A stretch of 64,000 bases of DNA, from positions 1-64,000 of the IMG/VR virus record IMGVR_UViG_3300025809_002164; one strand, 5' to 3'. Both the position numbers and the translations under genes were made by a program. Origin of the DNA: a virus. The notes beneath the pieces were generated by a model. It was not told the origin of the DNA. It made no database searches and saw nothing but the letters and a program-made list of their open reading frames with translations. Positions 24,147 through 31,602 of the stretch are shown in pieces (position 1 is the stretch's first letter; the number at the start of each line of letters is the position of its first letter).

Positions 24147-24685
24147 TTTTGCTGAATATTTAGAAATTGATTGATTGATTCGTTGATAATGTCCCACGCC
24201 GTTTCTTTTTCGTGCCAATCAAAAACCTTAACCTCTTTATTGTTTAAATCTTTATAATGAAGAAAGAAATTTTTTGATATGTCTAAAAATAAAGGGTCGA
24301 TATCTTTTAACGATTTAAGCTTGCGGATGTGGGAGGTAGGTACCCCTAAAACTTTGTAGTCTTTATGCATACCTACAGTAGAACCTTCGTCCTCCATATC
24401 CAGAACGCCTACAACTAAACACTCAACCACAGTACCTCTGTCTATTGGAGCTTGATTGTAAACTAATATATCAAGAGGGTCTCCATCATCAGCATATGTA
24501 GAAGGAATAAACCCATAATTAGCTGGGTACACCATTGCACTAGTCAAGCATCTGTCGTAGCGAAAAAAACCTCTAGAATCATACTCGTACTTAACGCTTG
24601 TACCTTTAGGGATTTCAACTACAGCCTCAACAGTGTATGGAGACTTTTTGTGAGGAGCTATTTCGTATAAACTTTTAATTTGCAT
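24143..24685 (-). CDS. ppa: Soluble inorganic pyrophosphatase (family I)
   Basis: 180 residues. KYEYDSRGFFRYDRCL, YPANYGFIPSTYADDGDPLD and VGVLDMEDEG follow the family I PPase order, including the DGDPLD signature and the metal-binding Asp residues. It hydrolyses PPi and so pulls adenylyl-transfer reactions forward. It precedes the APS-kinase/nucleotidyltransferase fusion, whose second domain releases PPi. This pairing supports a sulfate-activation or NAD module. Confidence 0.9.
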   Translation of the reverse strand: MQIKSLYEIAPHKKSPYTVEAVVEIPKGTSVKYEYDSRGFFRYDRCLTSAMVYPANYGFIPSTYADDGDPLDILVYNQAPIDRGTVVECLVVGVLDMEDEGSTVGMHKDYKVLGVPTSHIRKLKSLKDIDPLFLDISKNFFLHYKDLNNKEVKVFDWHEKETAWDIINESINQFLNIQQK

Positions 24686-24690
24686 AGGTT

Positions 24691-25119
24691 TTAATCTATG
24701 CTTGGTAGAGATTTAGCCTGTTCTGCTATTCTCTCTTCAGAAAAGCCCCAAAATGTAATTTCCCATAATAAGTGGGCCACAATTTCATCATCGGTTAATT
24801 TTGCATGAGATTTTACTTCACAGTCAATTAAGTCTGACCAAGGCTGAAAATCTAAAGCATAAAGTTGATCTTCATCTCCGTCGTAAAGATTGACTGCAAT
24901 ATATTTCTCTTTATCAAGCTCAGCATCTTCAAGGTGCAACTCTAGTTTTGATGAGTCTTTAGTTGGGAGCTTTTTTAATTTATTAAATACATCAAAATAG
25001 GCTAGGTCGATTTCAGTAATTTGAGATTCTGTGTGCGACCCTGATGAGTAGTGGGACTTATGGATTGCGTTAAATACATTTTTATATTTAGCTTTGTTTA
25101 CGAGTGACCTGAAGTTCAT
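24691..25119 (-). CDS. Uncharacterised acidic protein
   Basis: 142 residues. The C-terminal half (YDGDEDQLYALDFQPWSDLI, then LTDDEIVAHLLWEITFWGFS) is conserved-looking and may belong to a small DUF family found in phages and bacteria. It starts 5 bases upstream of the pyrophosphatase gene. Function unknown. Confidence 0.6.
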   Translation of the reverse strand: MNFRSLVNKAKYKNVFNAIHKSHYSSGSHTESQITEIDLAYFDVFNKLKKLPTKDSSKLELHLEDAELDKEKYIAVNLYDGDEDQLYALDFQPWSDLIDCEVKSHAKLTDDEIVAHLLWEITFWGFSEERIAEQAKSLPSID

Positions 25120-25170
25120 TTTTATATTAATATATTATTATAAAATTATTAGCAATAATATTCTACACAA

Positions 25171-25980
25171 TTAATGTAAAGCTATATCAAAATCAACATT
25201 TACGGAGCCATTGTTTCCGTCAGAATCAACTATATTGAACATAATGTCAGATTTAGGTGGGAGTTCAATTGGGAAAAGTAAAGATTCTTCATCTGAATTA
25301 ATGGTTGAAAAAGAAATTATACGCCTAGTTCGAAAAACTTTACCATAATCTCTAGTTCTAATTTGGGTTACAAAATTAATTTGAGCAGATGAAGAGTTTT
25401 GTGCTGAACAATGAAATTTTAAAAGATAACCGGTATAATTATCAGGCACAGTATAAACTCCCATCAGGGTCTGATTGTTTCCGTCATGTATTTCCGCAAA
25501 ACTATCTCCTCCACCCCCTTGACCTATATAAATTTCTCCAGTTAGATCGCTAGATCCATCATTGTAAGCTCTAAATACTCTAGACCATTTGCCAGGCAGA
25601 GGGACCTCAGTTACGCCATCAAGGATGACAGTTTCGGTTTTTTCAAGAAAATTTTCATCCAGCCCCATAACCACTATAGCTTGATCGTCTGAAGGGTCGT
25701 CAGAATTAATTACTAAAGATTCGCCTTGGTTGCTAGGGAAATTATAAAGATCTCCGCCATCCCAAATAGTAATTGGGCTAGATTGAGAAACTTGATTGGA
25801 AATACTGCAAGATCCAAACTTGTGAATACTAGATTTTGCATTATTTAGCAAAATATCAGCCTGACTGATCCCCATGGGAGACCAGTAATTTTCTTTGTTA
25901 TTCCAAGCATAATTAAAATTAACGTTGAAATTTCGAGATGAGGCTATATTGTTGTGGGATTTATAATTAGGTTCGGACAT
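25171..25980 (-). CDS. Probable virion structural protein
   Basis: 269 residues, beta-rich with Gly/Ser/Asn/Asp loops (ITIWDGGDLYNFPSNQGESL, GEIYIGQGGGGDSFAEIHDG, RTRDYGKVFRTRRII). No catalytic motif is seen. Composition and length resemble small tail or head-decoration proteins of marine phages. It lies between a sigma-like gene and unrelated small genes, so its class is inferred only. Confidence 0.5.
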   Translation of the reverse strand: MSEPNYKSHNNIASSRNFNVNFNYAWNNKENYWSPMGISQADILLNNAKSSIHKFGSCSISNQVSQSSPITIWDGGDLYNFPSNQGESLVINSDDPSDDQAIVVMGLDENFLEKTETVILDGVTEVPLPGKWSRVFRAYNDGSSDLTGEIYIGQGGGGDSFAEIHDGNNQTLMGVYTVPDNYTGYLLKFHCSAQNSSSAQINFVTQIRTRDYGKVFRTRRIISFSTINSDEESLLFPIELPPKSDIMFNIVDSDGNNGSVNVDFDIALH

Positions 25981-26000
25981 GATATATTATATATACACAT

Positions 26001-26690
26001 TTAAACCGAACTAATACTCCTTTCTTTTTGCCTTTCAGCCCCAAATAAATATTTAATTGACTCATGACCCTTAGATAGAAGTTTGGATTCGTCCTCAGAG
26101 CTTATTTCTATTTTTATGTAGGATTTAATTTTTTCCACAATGTCCGAACAAACACACTGAACTGCTTGGTGGCTAACCCCTAAAAGCTCTGCCATTTGTG
26201 GGAAGTTTTTACCCATAATTAGTAAATCTAGTACATTTTTCTGATGAGGATTTAAGAAATGACTATAATTTTTTATATATTTAATTATATTTTCAGCTTT
26301 ATCTGATTTATTTAATTTTGATTGAGACTCATCTTCCTCACCTTTAACATCACACATTAGCTCAAACAAGGTTATGGTGGAGCCTTCTGAATTCGTGTGA
26401 GTTGAGTCTTGCTTCTTACTTATGTATTTCTTGTCCCTAGAGGTAGTTCCATCTGACTTCCATTTGATGTGATTACGTGCATAGGTATACATCAATTTAC
26501 CGAAATCTTCCTGACTGTCAATGTCGCTACTTAGTATTTTTTCTTTATCTTTAACTATGGCAAGATTTATTTCTGAAAGTAAATCATCTGAATCTAGGGC
26601 ATGATTAGTATATCTATGTTTACCTATAATTCTAGAGAAATCTTCTTGGTAGGAAATGAGCCATTCGTCGAATTTATTTTTTATACTCAT
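26001..26690 (-). CDS. Sigma70-like factor 2
   Basis: 229 residues. An N-terminal region 2-like segment (ALDSDDLLSEINLAIVKDKE, then FGKLMYTYARNHIKWKS) and a C-terminal HTH (LNPHQKNVLDLLIMGKNFPQ, MAELLGVSHQAVQCVCSDIV) mirror a sigma factor with regions 2 and 4. It may direct late transcription. Its start lies in the end of the HTH protein gene at 26674. Activity on RNA polymerase is unproven. Confidence 0.6.
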   Translation of the reverse strand: MSIKNKFDEWLISYQEDFSRIIGKHRYTNHALDSDDLLSEINLAIVKDKEKILSSDIDSQEDFGKLMYTYARNHIKWKSDGTTSRDKKYISKKQDSTHTNSEGSTITLFELMCDVKGEEDESQSKLNKSDKAENIIKYIKNYSHFLNPHQKNVLDLLIMGKNFPQMAELLGVSHQAVQCVCSDIVEKIKSYIKIEISSEDESKLLSKGHESIKYLFGAERQKERSISSV

Positions 26691-27528
26691 GATTTTTAAT
26701 ACAGTTGTTGATAGTTATTTTTGAAGTTTTTAAGGATTTGCATATTGAGTTAAAAGAATCGCCTTTCTCTATTAGAGCTATTACTTTAGGTGTCATCCTG
26801 TCAATATAAGCCTGCTGGAGTTTTTTCTTTGAGGCCCTAATACCCGTAATCCTTTTAGAGTTATCAGAATCGTTGAATTTGTAATATTGAACTGGAAAAT
26901 CATTGGCCCAATCTACTTCTGGGAATTTTTTAAGAAGCTGCTGGAAATATCTTTGGCTTACTCCTATATATTTTGCAGCTTTTAATCTGCAGTTATTATT
27001 CAGCTTTAGACCTATAAACATTCTCTCCTTGAACGCATCTCTTTCAGCCTTAGGCCAAGGTTTCCATTTCCCTTCCCATCTCATATAATTTTTCTCTTCC
27101 TTTGAGAAGTTTTGGCTAATTTTATTTACATTAAATTTAGGCTGAGTTTTTCTGAGCTTTACCAGCTGAATTTTCTGTTTGTCAGTTCTTAATGAAGTGA
27201 ATCTAAATAACACATTAACCGAATTCGGGAAAGCTGCATTTTTAATGCACTCCCAATCCTTTACTGTTAATCTTAAGCCGTTAATTACTGAATTGGTGTG
27301 AAGCATATTAATGCTTATACCTTTTAACTTGCAGCTCGGGCTTGACTCTTTAGATTTATTTTTTAAAATCCTTCTAGCAAGTTCAGAAGATCTTGATTTA
27401 ACTATAACTTTATAGTCTTGATCTGTTGATCCTGGCGAACTTTCGGTATATTTAATTGACCAATATTGATCGAACTGAAATTTAACATTTTTAACTTTTA
27501 ATTGTATTGGTTTTTTTCTTCTTCCCAT
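26674..27528 (-). CDS. HTH DNA-binding protein with basic N-terminus
   Basis: 284 residues. The basic start MGRRKKPIQLKVKN is AT-hook-like. Two HTH-like segments appear: RLKAAKYIGVSQRYFQQLLK around residue 185 and FNSICKSLKTSKITINNCIK near the C-terminus. It lies in front of the second sigma-like gene, with a leaderless promoter 7 bases upstream, so it is likely co-regulated with it. The exact family is unknown. Confidence 0.6.
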   Translation of the reverse strand: MGRRKKPIQLKVKNVKFQFDQYWSIKYTESSPGSTDQDYKVIVKSRSSELARRILKNKSKESSPSCKLKGISINMLHTNSVINGLRLTVKDWECIKNAAFPNSVNVLFRFTSLRTDKQKIQLVKLRKTQPKFNVNKISQNFSKEEKNYMRWEGKWKPWPKAERDAFKERMFIGLKLNNNCRLKAAKYIGVSQRYFQQLLKKFPEVDWANDFPVQYYKFNDSDNSKRITGIRASKKKLQQAYIDRMTPKVIALIEKGDSFNSICKSLKTSKITINNCIKNHEYKK

Positions 27529-27535
27529 GCATTAC

Positions 27536-27564
27536 ATATTAACATTTACCGCTAATCTTGTCAA
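27536..27564 (-). promoter_or_regulatory. Promoter for the HTH/sigma-like genes
   Basis: TTGACA (27559-27564), 17-base spacer and TAATAT (27536-27541) on the minus strand. Seven bases separate the -10 box from the ATG at 27528, so the mRNA should be leaderless. Confidence 0.8.
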
Positions 27565-27565
27565 G

Positions 27566-27733
27566 CTATTTCCATTTGCAGTAATTAGGATCTTTAAGCC
27601 TTTTTCTTCTCATGTAGTCTCTCTTTTGCTCTTTACGTTTATCTTTGTTTTCTGAATCGTATTTTTCTCTAGCTTTATTTAAGGCTTTTTTCCCACTTTC
27701 AGTTTCTGAGTATTTCTTTTTTTCTTTAGACAT
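27566..27733 (-). CDS. 55-residue basic protein
   Basis: Very Lys/Arg-rich and helical (EKKKYSETESGKKALNKARE, then KDKRKEQKRDYMRRKRL), 22 positively charged residues or more. Likely nucleic-acid binding; no fold is assigned. It lies between the dNMP kinase and the HTH gene. Confidence 0.5.
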   Translation of the reverse strand: MSKEKKKYSETESGKKALNKAREKYDSENKDKRKEQKRDYMRRKRLKDPNYCKWK

Positions 27734-27734
27734 A

Positions 27735-28316
27735 TTATAATAACATCTCTAATTTAGAGCTTTTGGAAATTATATGAGATAGGAATGGCAATACATACTC
27801 ATCTGCGAGATTTATTTCGTTTTCTCCAAAGGTTGGCCAAAATATATTGTAATCGATGGAGGTTTTATATAAATGCAATTGCTTTCTTTCGTCATGGTTC
27901 GCTGGGCCTACACCCTCACGGGAAACGTATGTTAAGTTGCCATTGTTTAATTTGATCCATTCTGCTTCGTTTTTGAATCTTACGTCAGTAATAAAAACAT
28001 AAAACCCTTGGTCAATTTTTTCTGCAACTTGATCTTGGATTGATTTAATCCAGCAATTTTCGTCAAGCCTTCTCCTCAGCTGAGTTCCGTAAGTTACTAA
28101 AAAAGGCCTAATGATTTCTTTCTCGCTTGAATCTTCAGTAAATGCGGAAATTCCTACGTTCTTTTTTAAAAATTCATCTGACTCGTGTTTTAATGCATCA
28201 GCAAAAGCGAACCTGCAAGCTTTCTTACCTTCTCTCTCAAGGATATCTCTACTTCTTTCAAAGAAGGTATCTTTGCCTGACCTAGCGAATCCTGCTACTC
28301 CTATTAGTTTACTCAT
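27735..28316 (-). CDS. Deoxynucleoside monophosphate kinase-like
   Basis: 193 residues. The P-loop is GVAGFARSGKDTFFER. FAFADALKHESDEFL, LVTYGTQLRRRLDENCWIKS and FYVFITDVRFKNEAEWI follow the T4 gp1-type dNMP kinase order. Such kinases raise dNDP pools for phage DNA synthesis. It pairs functionally with NrdB at 62592. Confidence 0.85.
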   Translation of the reverse strand: MSKLIGVAGFARSGKDTFFERSRDILEREGKKACRFAFADALKHESDEFLKKNVGISAFTEDSSEKEIIRPFLVTYGTQLRRRLDENCWIKSIQDQVAEKIDQGFYVFITDVRFKNEAEWIKLNNGNLTYVSREGVGPANHDERKQLHLYKTSIDYNIFWPTFGENEINLADEYVLPFLSHIISKSSKLEMLL

Positions 28317-28337
28317 ATTTATTGTTTTATTTATTGT

Positions 28338-28550
28338 TTAATCTAAATCTTCACCTATATCTATATCGATATCTTGATTTCCTGACTCTATGAGCTCTTG
28401 CATTTTTTCCCTCAAAGCTCCTATCATTGTTATAGTGTTGATGTCGAACTCATCGATGTATCTATATACTAAGTCGTCTAATTCAAAGCGAAATGCATCT
28501 GTCTGTTCGTCATAGTCTTTAGGGCCTCCGTAATTTAAATCTTCATTCAT
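28338..28550 (-). CDS. Acidic 70-residue protein
   Basis: Very acidic (DLNYGGPKDYDEQTDAFRFE, DIDIDIGEDLD). No family is recognised. A consensus-like promoter lies 6 bases upstream of its ATG, so it heads the dNMP kinase operon. Confidence 0.5.
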   Translation of the reverse strand: MNEDLNYGGPKDYDEQTDAFRFELDDLVYRYIDEFDINTITMIGALREKMQELIESGNQDIDIDIGEDLD

Positions 28551-28556
28551 AATGTT

Positions 28557-28585
28557 ATTATAATATATGGTCCACTATAATTCAA
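28557..28585 (-). promoter_or_regulatory. Promoter for the acidic-protein/dNMP kinase operon
   Basis: TTGAAT (28580-28585), 17-base spacer and TATAAT (28557-28562) on the minus strand, 6 bases before the ATG at 28550. The -35 box is inside the end of the gene at 28575. Confidence 0.75.
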
Positions 28586-29474
28586 GCTGCTTTTGGGGAA
28601 ATTTTTTTGCTTCCTTTAGTTTTATATCATTAAAGGATTTGTTGAGGTTTTCTAAAGTCAAATCTTTTAGCTTTAAGGAGTTAAAGTCTCCAGACATTTC
28701 GTAGCCTCTTGTTTTTTCACCTTCCCTTGACCACGGTATAATCTCATCTTTATATTCAATATTTAACAGTTCCGAGTATTTATTTATGTCGTGGAGATAA
28801 TATTCAAAAGATTTACTCAATAGTATTAATAGGTAGCCGCCGTTTTTGATTAAGCTATTAAGTTTATTGTACCTAAAATTAAGGAGAGACTCTCTTTTGA
28901 CCTTGCCTGTAAAATCGCAAACGAGCTCAAGTGGGCATCCAGACAACAAGAAGTCTTCAGAGCTATCAATTCCTCCTTTAGCTGCAAACTTATAGTCAGC
29001 ATCACACCCACATTTCTCAATGTCCAGGGCTCCTATGGCCACTTCTGGGATCCACCCCGTCAATAAATCGTAACAAAAATGAATAGGATGTCTTTTTTGT
29101 AAATTTTTATTGGCTCCAACTGCTTTAACTAAAAAATCAATAGTAGCTTCAGTATGACAATTAAAAAAAACTGATGAAAGTAGTAATGGCATTGTTTTAT
29201 TATCTCCCTCATACCTAAGGAAGTTGCGAAAATTATTTAAAGCTTTCAATCTTAAGACCGTAGACCAAGATTCTTTGAATTTATTATCTATATTGGGGTA
29301 GTCCCAAAAGCCAGGAGACCCCCGAACTAAACTGTTGTCTTTAATAAATAAGTGGGATTTATTATCCCAGCATTCGCGAATCTTCAACAAGTGTTCGTTT
29401 TCTTCGCATAAATTGACTAAATGGTGAGATTCTCCATCTTTAAAGTTTATGTGTGTTAGCTTTTTAATTATCAT
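28575..29474 (-). CDS. Protein adjacent to the methyltransferase; possible nuclease
   Basis: 299 residues, 3 bases after the C5-methyltransferase in the same operon. The segment PLELVCDFTGKVKRE, followed by FRYNKLNSLIKNGGYLLILL, has acidic and Lys residues reminiscent of a PD-(D/E)XK nuclease core, as expected for a restriction partner. The homology is not certain; a methylation accessory or unrelated protein is equally possible. Confidence 0.45.
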   Translation of the reverse strand: MIIKKLTHINFKDGESHHLVNLCEENEHLLKIRECWDNKSHLFIKDNSLVRGSPGFWDYPNIDNKFKESWSTVLRLKALNNFRNFLRYEGDNKTMPLLLSSVFFNCHTEATIDFLVKAVGANKNLQKRHPIHFCYDLLTGWIPEVAIGALDIEKCGCDADYKFAAKGGIDSSEDFLLSGCPLELVCDFTGKVKRESLLNFRYNKLNSLIKNGGYLLILLSKSFEYYLHDINKYSELLNIEYKDEIIPWSREGEKTRGYEMSGDFNSLKLKDLTLENLNKSFNDIKLKEAKKFPQKQLEL

Positions 29475-29477
29475 ATT

Positions 29478-30620
29478 TTAGAAGTCAAATTTAAGCTGTC
29501 TAGAGTTGTCTTCGACATCAACATCATTACTTGGGATTGTAGAAATTATATACTTTGCCATTTTGGGGAGAAATAACTCACCTAAAACTTTCCTGATGAA
29601 GGATTGGTTGTATTCGTACTTAAAAGATCCGTCTTTTTGCAGGCGAGCGAATTGATCTAAGCAACCCTCAGGTAATCCGCACAGCAGCAATACCTCTCTT
29701 ATTGACAGTACTCTAGCATCAGAATAAGTCCCATCAGGATTTTTGTTTCCTGGATGAACATTATTCTGGCTTGAGATTGATCCGTTTGTCATTGTAACTG
29801 TCGGAGCTGGAGAATTCCAGTCCATTCTTTTATATGTAGTCGAGAAACCGTAAATCCTTCTCTTTTTGCCATCCTCAAGTACATAAGGAAAGTGATCCTC
29901 CTTATTGTTAAATGCAGTGTCTCCTGTTGGTGTGTTTTTCATCCAATCTATATGCCTTTCGTTATGCTTTGGAGAAAAGTGCCATTTCACTGAGGAGCAT
30001 TCCCCGCTCTCCAGAGAACATAAATGACTTATCGTTTCACGCACCGTAGTTATTGCTGTTTTTTCTTTTGGATGTCTCCATGAACCTTTCTTTGATATTA
30101 GACATATGGACCTACTTCTCGACTGAGGGCTTCCGCAATGCTTGCCATTCATAGTTTCGTAAATGCATTCAAAATTTTCTGGAAGTCGTGATTTGATAAA
30201 ATCTATTATATTGTACAGCTTTTTCTTGTAAAAAATATAAGTTTTAGCCATTTGAGGAACGTTCTCTATTAGCATATATTTTGGCCTAACTCGATTAAAA
30301 ACGTTCATTGCGTGAACTATGAGTGTGTTTCTTGGGTCTTCTGTGTCTTTTTTTGCGTTAGCTATACTCATTCCTTGGCACGGAGGTGTGGCAATTATAA
30401 TGTCTACCCCTCCATGATTATCGCAAGCTTTAACTAATTTATCTTGAACTCCTTGTTTTGATATATCGCCACATATCACATCCTTATGATCTGGGTAGAA
30501 TTTTTTATAGAAATCAACCCTATCTTGAAGTAATTCATTAGCGACAACTACTTCGTGACCTAAGTCTTTAAGGTAAAATTCGCCGAACCCTACATTTGCA
30601 AAAAGTGATAATATTTTCAT
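29478..30620 (-). CDS. DNA (cytosine-5) methyltransferase
   Basis: 380 residues. Motif I is LSLFANVGFGEFYLKDLG, IV is ATPPCQGMSIANA (catalytic Cys), VI is ENVPQM and VIII is QSRSRSICLIS. The C-terminal motif X region has VLGELFLPKMAKYI. It methylates cytosine in a DNA target that cannot be read from sequence. The gene has a promoter embedded in a perfect palindrome at 30636-30662, suggesting possible self-control. Confidence 0.9.
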   Translation of the reverse strand: MKILSLFANVGFGEFYLKDLGHEVVVANELLQDRVDFYKKFYPDHKDVICGDISKQGVQDKLVKACDNHGGVDIIIATPPCQGMSIANAKKDTEDPRNTLIVHAMNVFNRVRPKYMLIENVPQMAKTYIFYKKKLYNIIDFIKSRLPENFECIYETMNGKHCGSPQSRSRSICLISKKGSWRHPKEKTAITTVRETISHLCSLESGECSSVKWHFSPKHNERHIDWMKNTPTGDTAFNNKEDHFPYVLEDGKKRRIYGFSTTYKRMDWNSPAPTVTMTNGSISSQNNVHPGNKNPDGTYSDARVLSIREVLLLCGLPEGCLDQFARLQKDGSFKYEYNQSFIRKVLGELFLPKMAKYIISTIPSNDVDVEDNSRQLKFDF

Positions 30621-30635
30621 ATATTTATAAATAAG

Positions 30636-30662
30636 AAAGGACGGCTATTATAGCCGTCCTTT
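30636..30662. promoter_or_regulatory. 27-bp perfect palindrome over the -10 box
   Basis: The arms (30636-30648 and 30650-30662) are 13-bp perfect inverses around one central base. The -10 hexamer TATAAT (30647-30652) sits at the middle. It could act as an operator for the methyltransferase gene or as a rho-independent hairpin (11-bp stem and short loop) ending the holin-like gene upstream; the following tract (TTTCTTATTT) is only moderately U-rich. Confidence 0.75.
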
Positions 30663-30675
30663 CCGTAAAAGTCAA
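30647..30675 (-). promoter_or_regulatory. Promoter for the methyltransferase operon
   Basis: TTGACT (30670-30675), 17-base spacer and TATAAT (30647-30652) on the minus strand. The -10 box to ATG distance is 26 bases, so the leader is about 19 bases, longer than at the other promoters. Confidence 0.8.
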
Positions 30676-30689
30676 GATATAAATTATCT

Positions 30690-30929
30690 TTATTTCTTTT
30701 CTGAACCTCTACCTAGCAGAGCCACAATAAGAAGTAGTGTGATTACTCCAGCAAGGCTAGCTCCAGAACCTACGAACCCATTAACAATGGACTGCAGGTT
30801 TCCGATTACGTTAATTGGGGCAGACTCCCCAAACACTACTTGAGCAATTACTAATAGCCCAATGAATGATAGTAAAACGCCGGTAATTCCCCCGGCATAG
30901 GATTTGATTGTTTCTAGTGTATCTTTCAT
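30690..30929 (-). CDS. Small two-span membrane protein, holin-like
   Basis: 79 residues with two hydrophobic helices (GGITGVLLSFIGLLVIAQVV and ASLAGVITLLLIVALLG) and a charged tail (GRGSEKK). This is the layout of class II holins or of phage-encoded pore proteins. It lies between the methyltransferase and the outer-membrane barrel gene. A lysis role is unproven. Confidence 0.5.
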   Translation of the reverse strand: MKDTLETIKSYAGGITGVLLSFIGLLVIAQVVFGESAPINVIGNLQSIVNGFVGSGASLAGVITLLLIVALLGRGSEKK

Positions 30930-30934
30930 AATTT

Positions 30935-31582
30935 TTAGAATTTAAAGGTTAAGGAAGTTCCAAACACGAATTCTCTATCGATATCGTCAGCATCAATGTA
31001 ATCGACTGATAGTGCCGCCAATGACCCACCAAATTGCCTTGAGAGGTTCGCCCCAATACCATAGTAAGTTCTTTCGCTTGAAGAGCTTAAATCGGTACTC
31101 CCTGCGGCAGCATCGACGCCAAGAGATGCTACCCCTAGATCTAATGAATGCCCCAGAGAAACTTCGTAAGTGAACAGCTCGTCATCGATATCTCTAAAAA
31201 TAGAAACAGAAGGATTTAGTAGTACATTTGATGAAGCTCTGATAAAAACTTCAGATAGAGCATTTCCAGGAACATCTTCATAATGACTAAAGCCTCCGTA
31301 AAGAGAAACTAGTCCATCACTGAATGACTTCCCTAGAGATACAGATAAGTTATAGCTGTCGGAGCCTGTGTCAACTGACTGATTGGTGCATGCATGCAAA
31401 AAAGCCTGCAAGCTAAGAACTTCGGAGCTGAGATCAATTTTAGATTGAACTGACTCCTTAGCTTTCTGTTCACCTCTGTAAAAAAAATCAGAAGTATACC
31501 CAATACTGGCAGAGTTGCTCGCAAGAGCGACGTTAGTAATAAGCCCTAAGGCTAGCAATAATGATACGATTTTTGTTTTCAT
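30935..31582 (-). CDS. Outer-membrane beta-barrel protein (TorF-like)
   Basis: 215 residues. A clear signal peptide (MKTKIVSLLLALGLITNVALA) is followed by alternating strands and a C-terminal Phe (TSLTFKF), typical of barrels inserted by the BAM complex. The start ASIGYTSDFFYRGEQKAK resembles the TorF/Gcw_chp porin-like family. Phage-encoded porins are unusual; it could alter host permeability or block superinfection. Beta-barrel assignment rests on composition and pattern. Confidence 0.75.
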   Translation of the reverse strand: MKTKIVSLLLALGLITNVALASNSASIGYTSDFFYRGEQKAKESVQSKIDLSSEVLSLQAFLHACTNQSVDTGSDSYNLSVSLGKSFSDGLVSLYGGFSHYEDVPGNALSEVFIRASSNVLLNPSVSIFRDIDDELFTYEVSLGHSLDLGVASLGVDAAAGSTDLSSSSERTYYGIGANLSRQFGGSLAALSVDYIDADDIDREFVFGTSLTFKF

Positions 31583-31602
31583 TTGTTTTTTGTTGTTAAA
31601 AT

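Noticed and set aside
30636-30662. Palindrome as only a terminator
   Set aside because: A consensus -35/-10 pair overlaps it and reads into the methyltransferase gene, so a promoter/operator role is at least as likely; both are reported.
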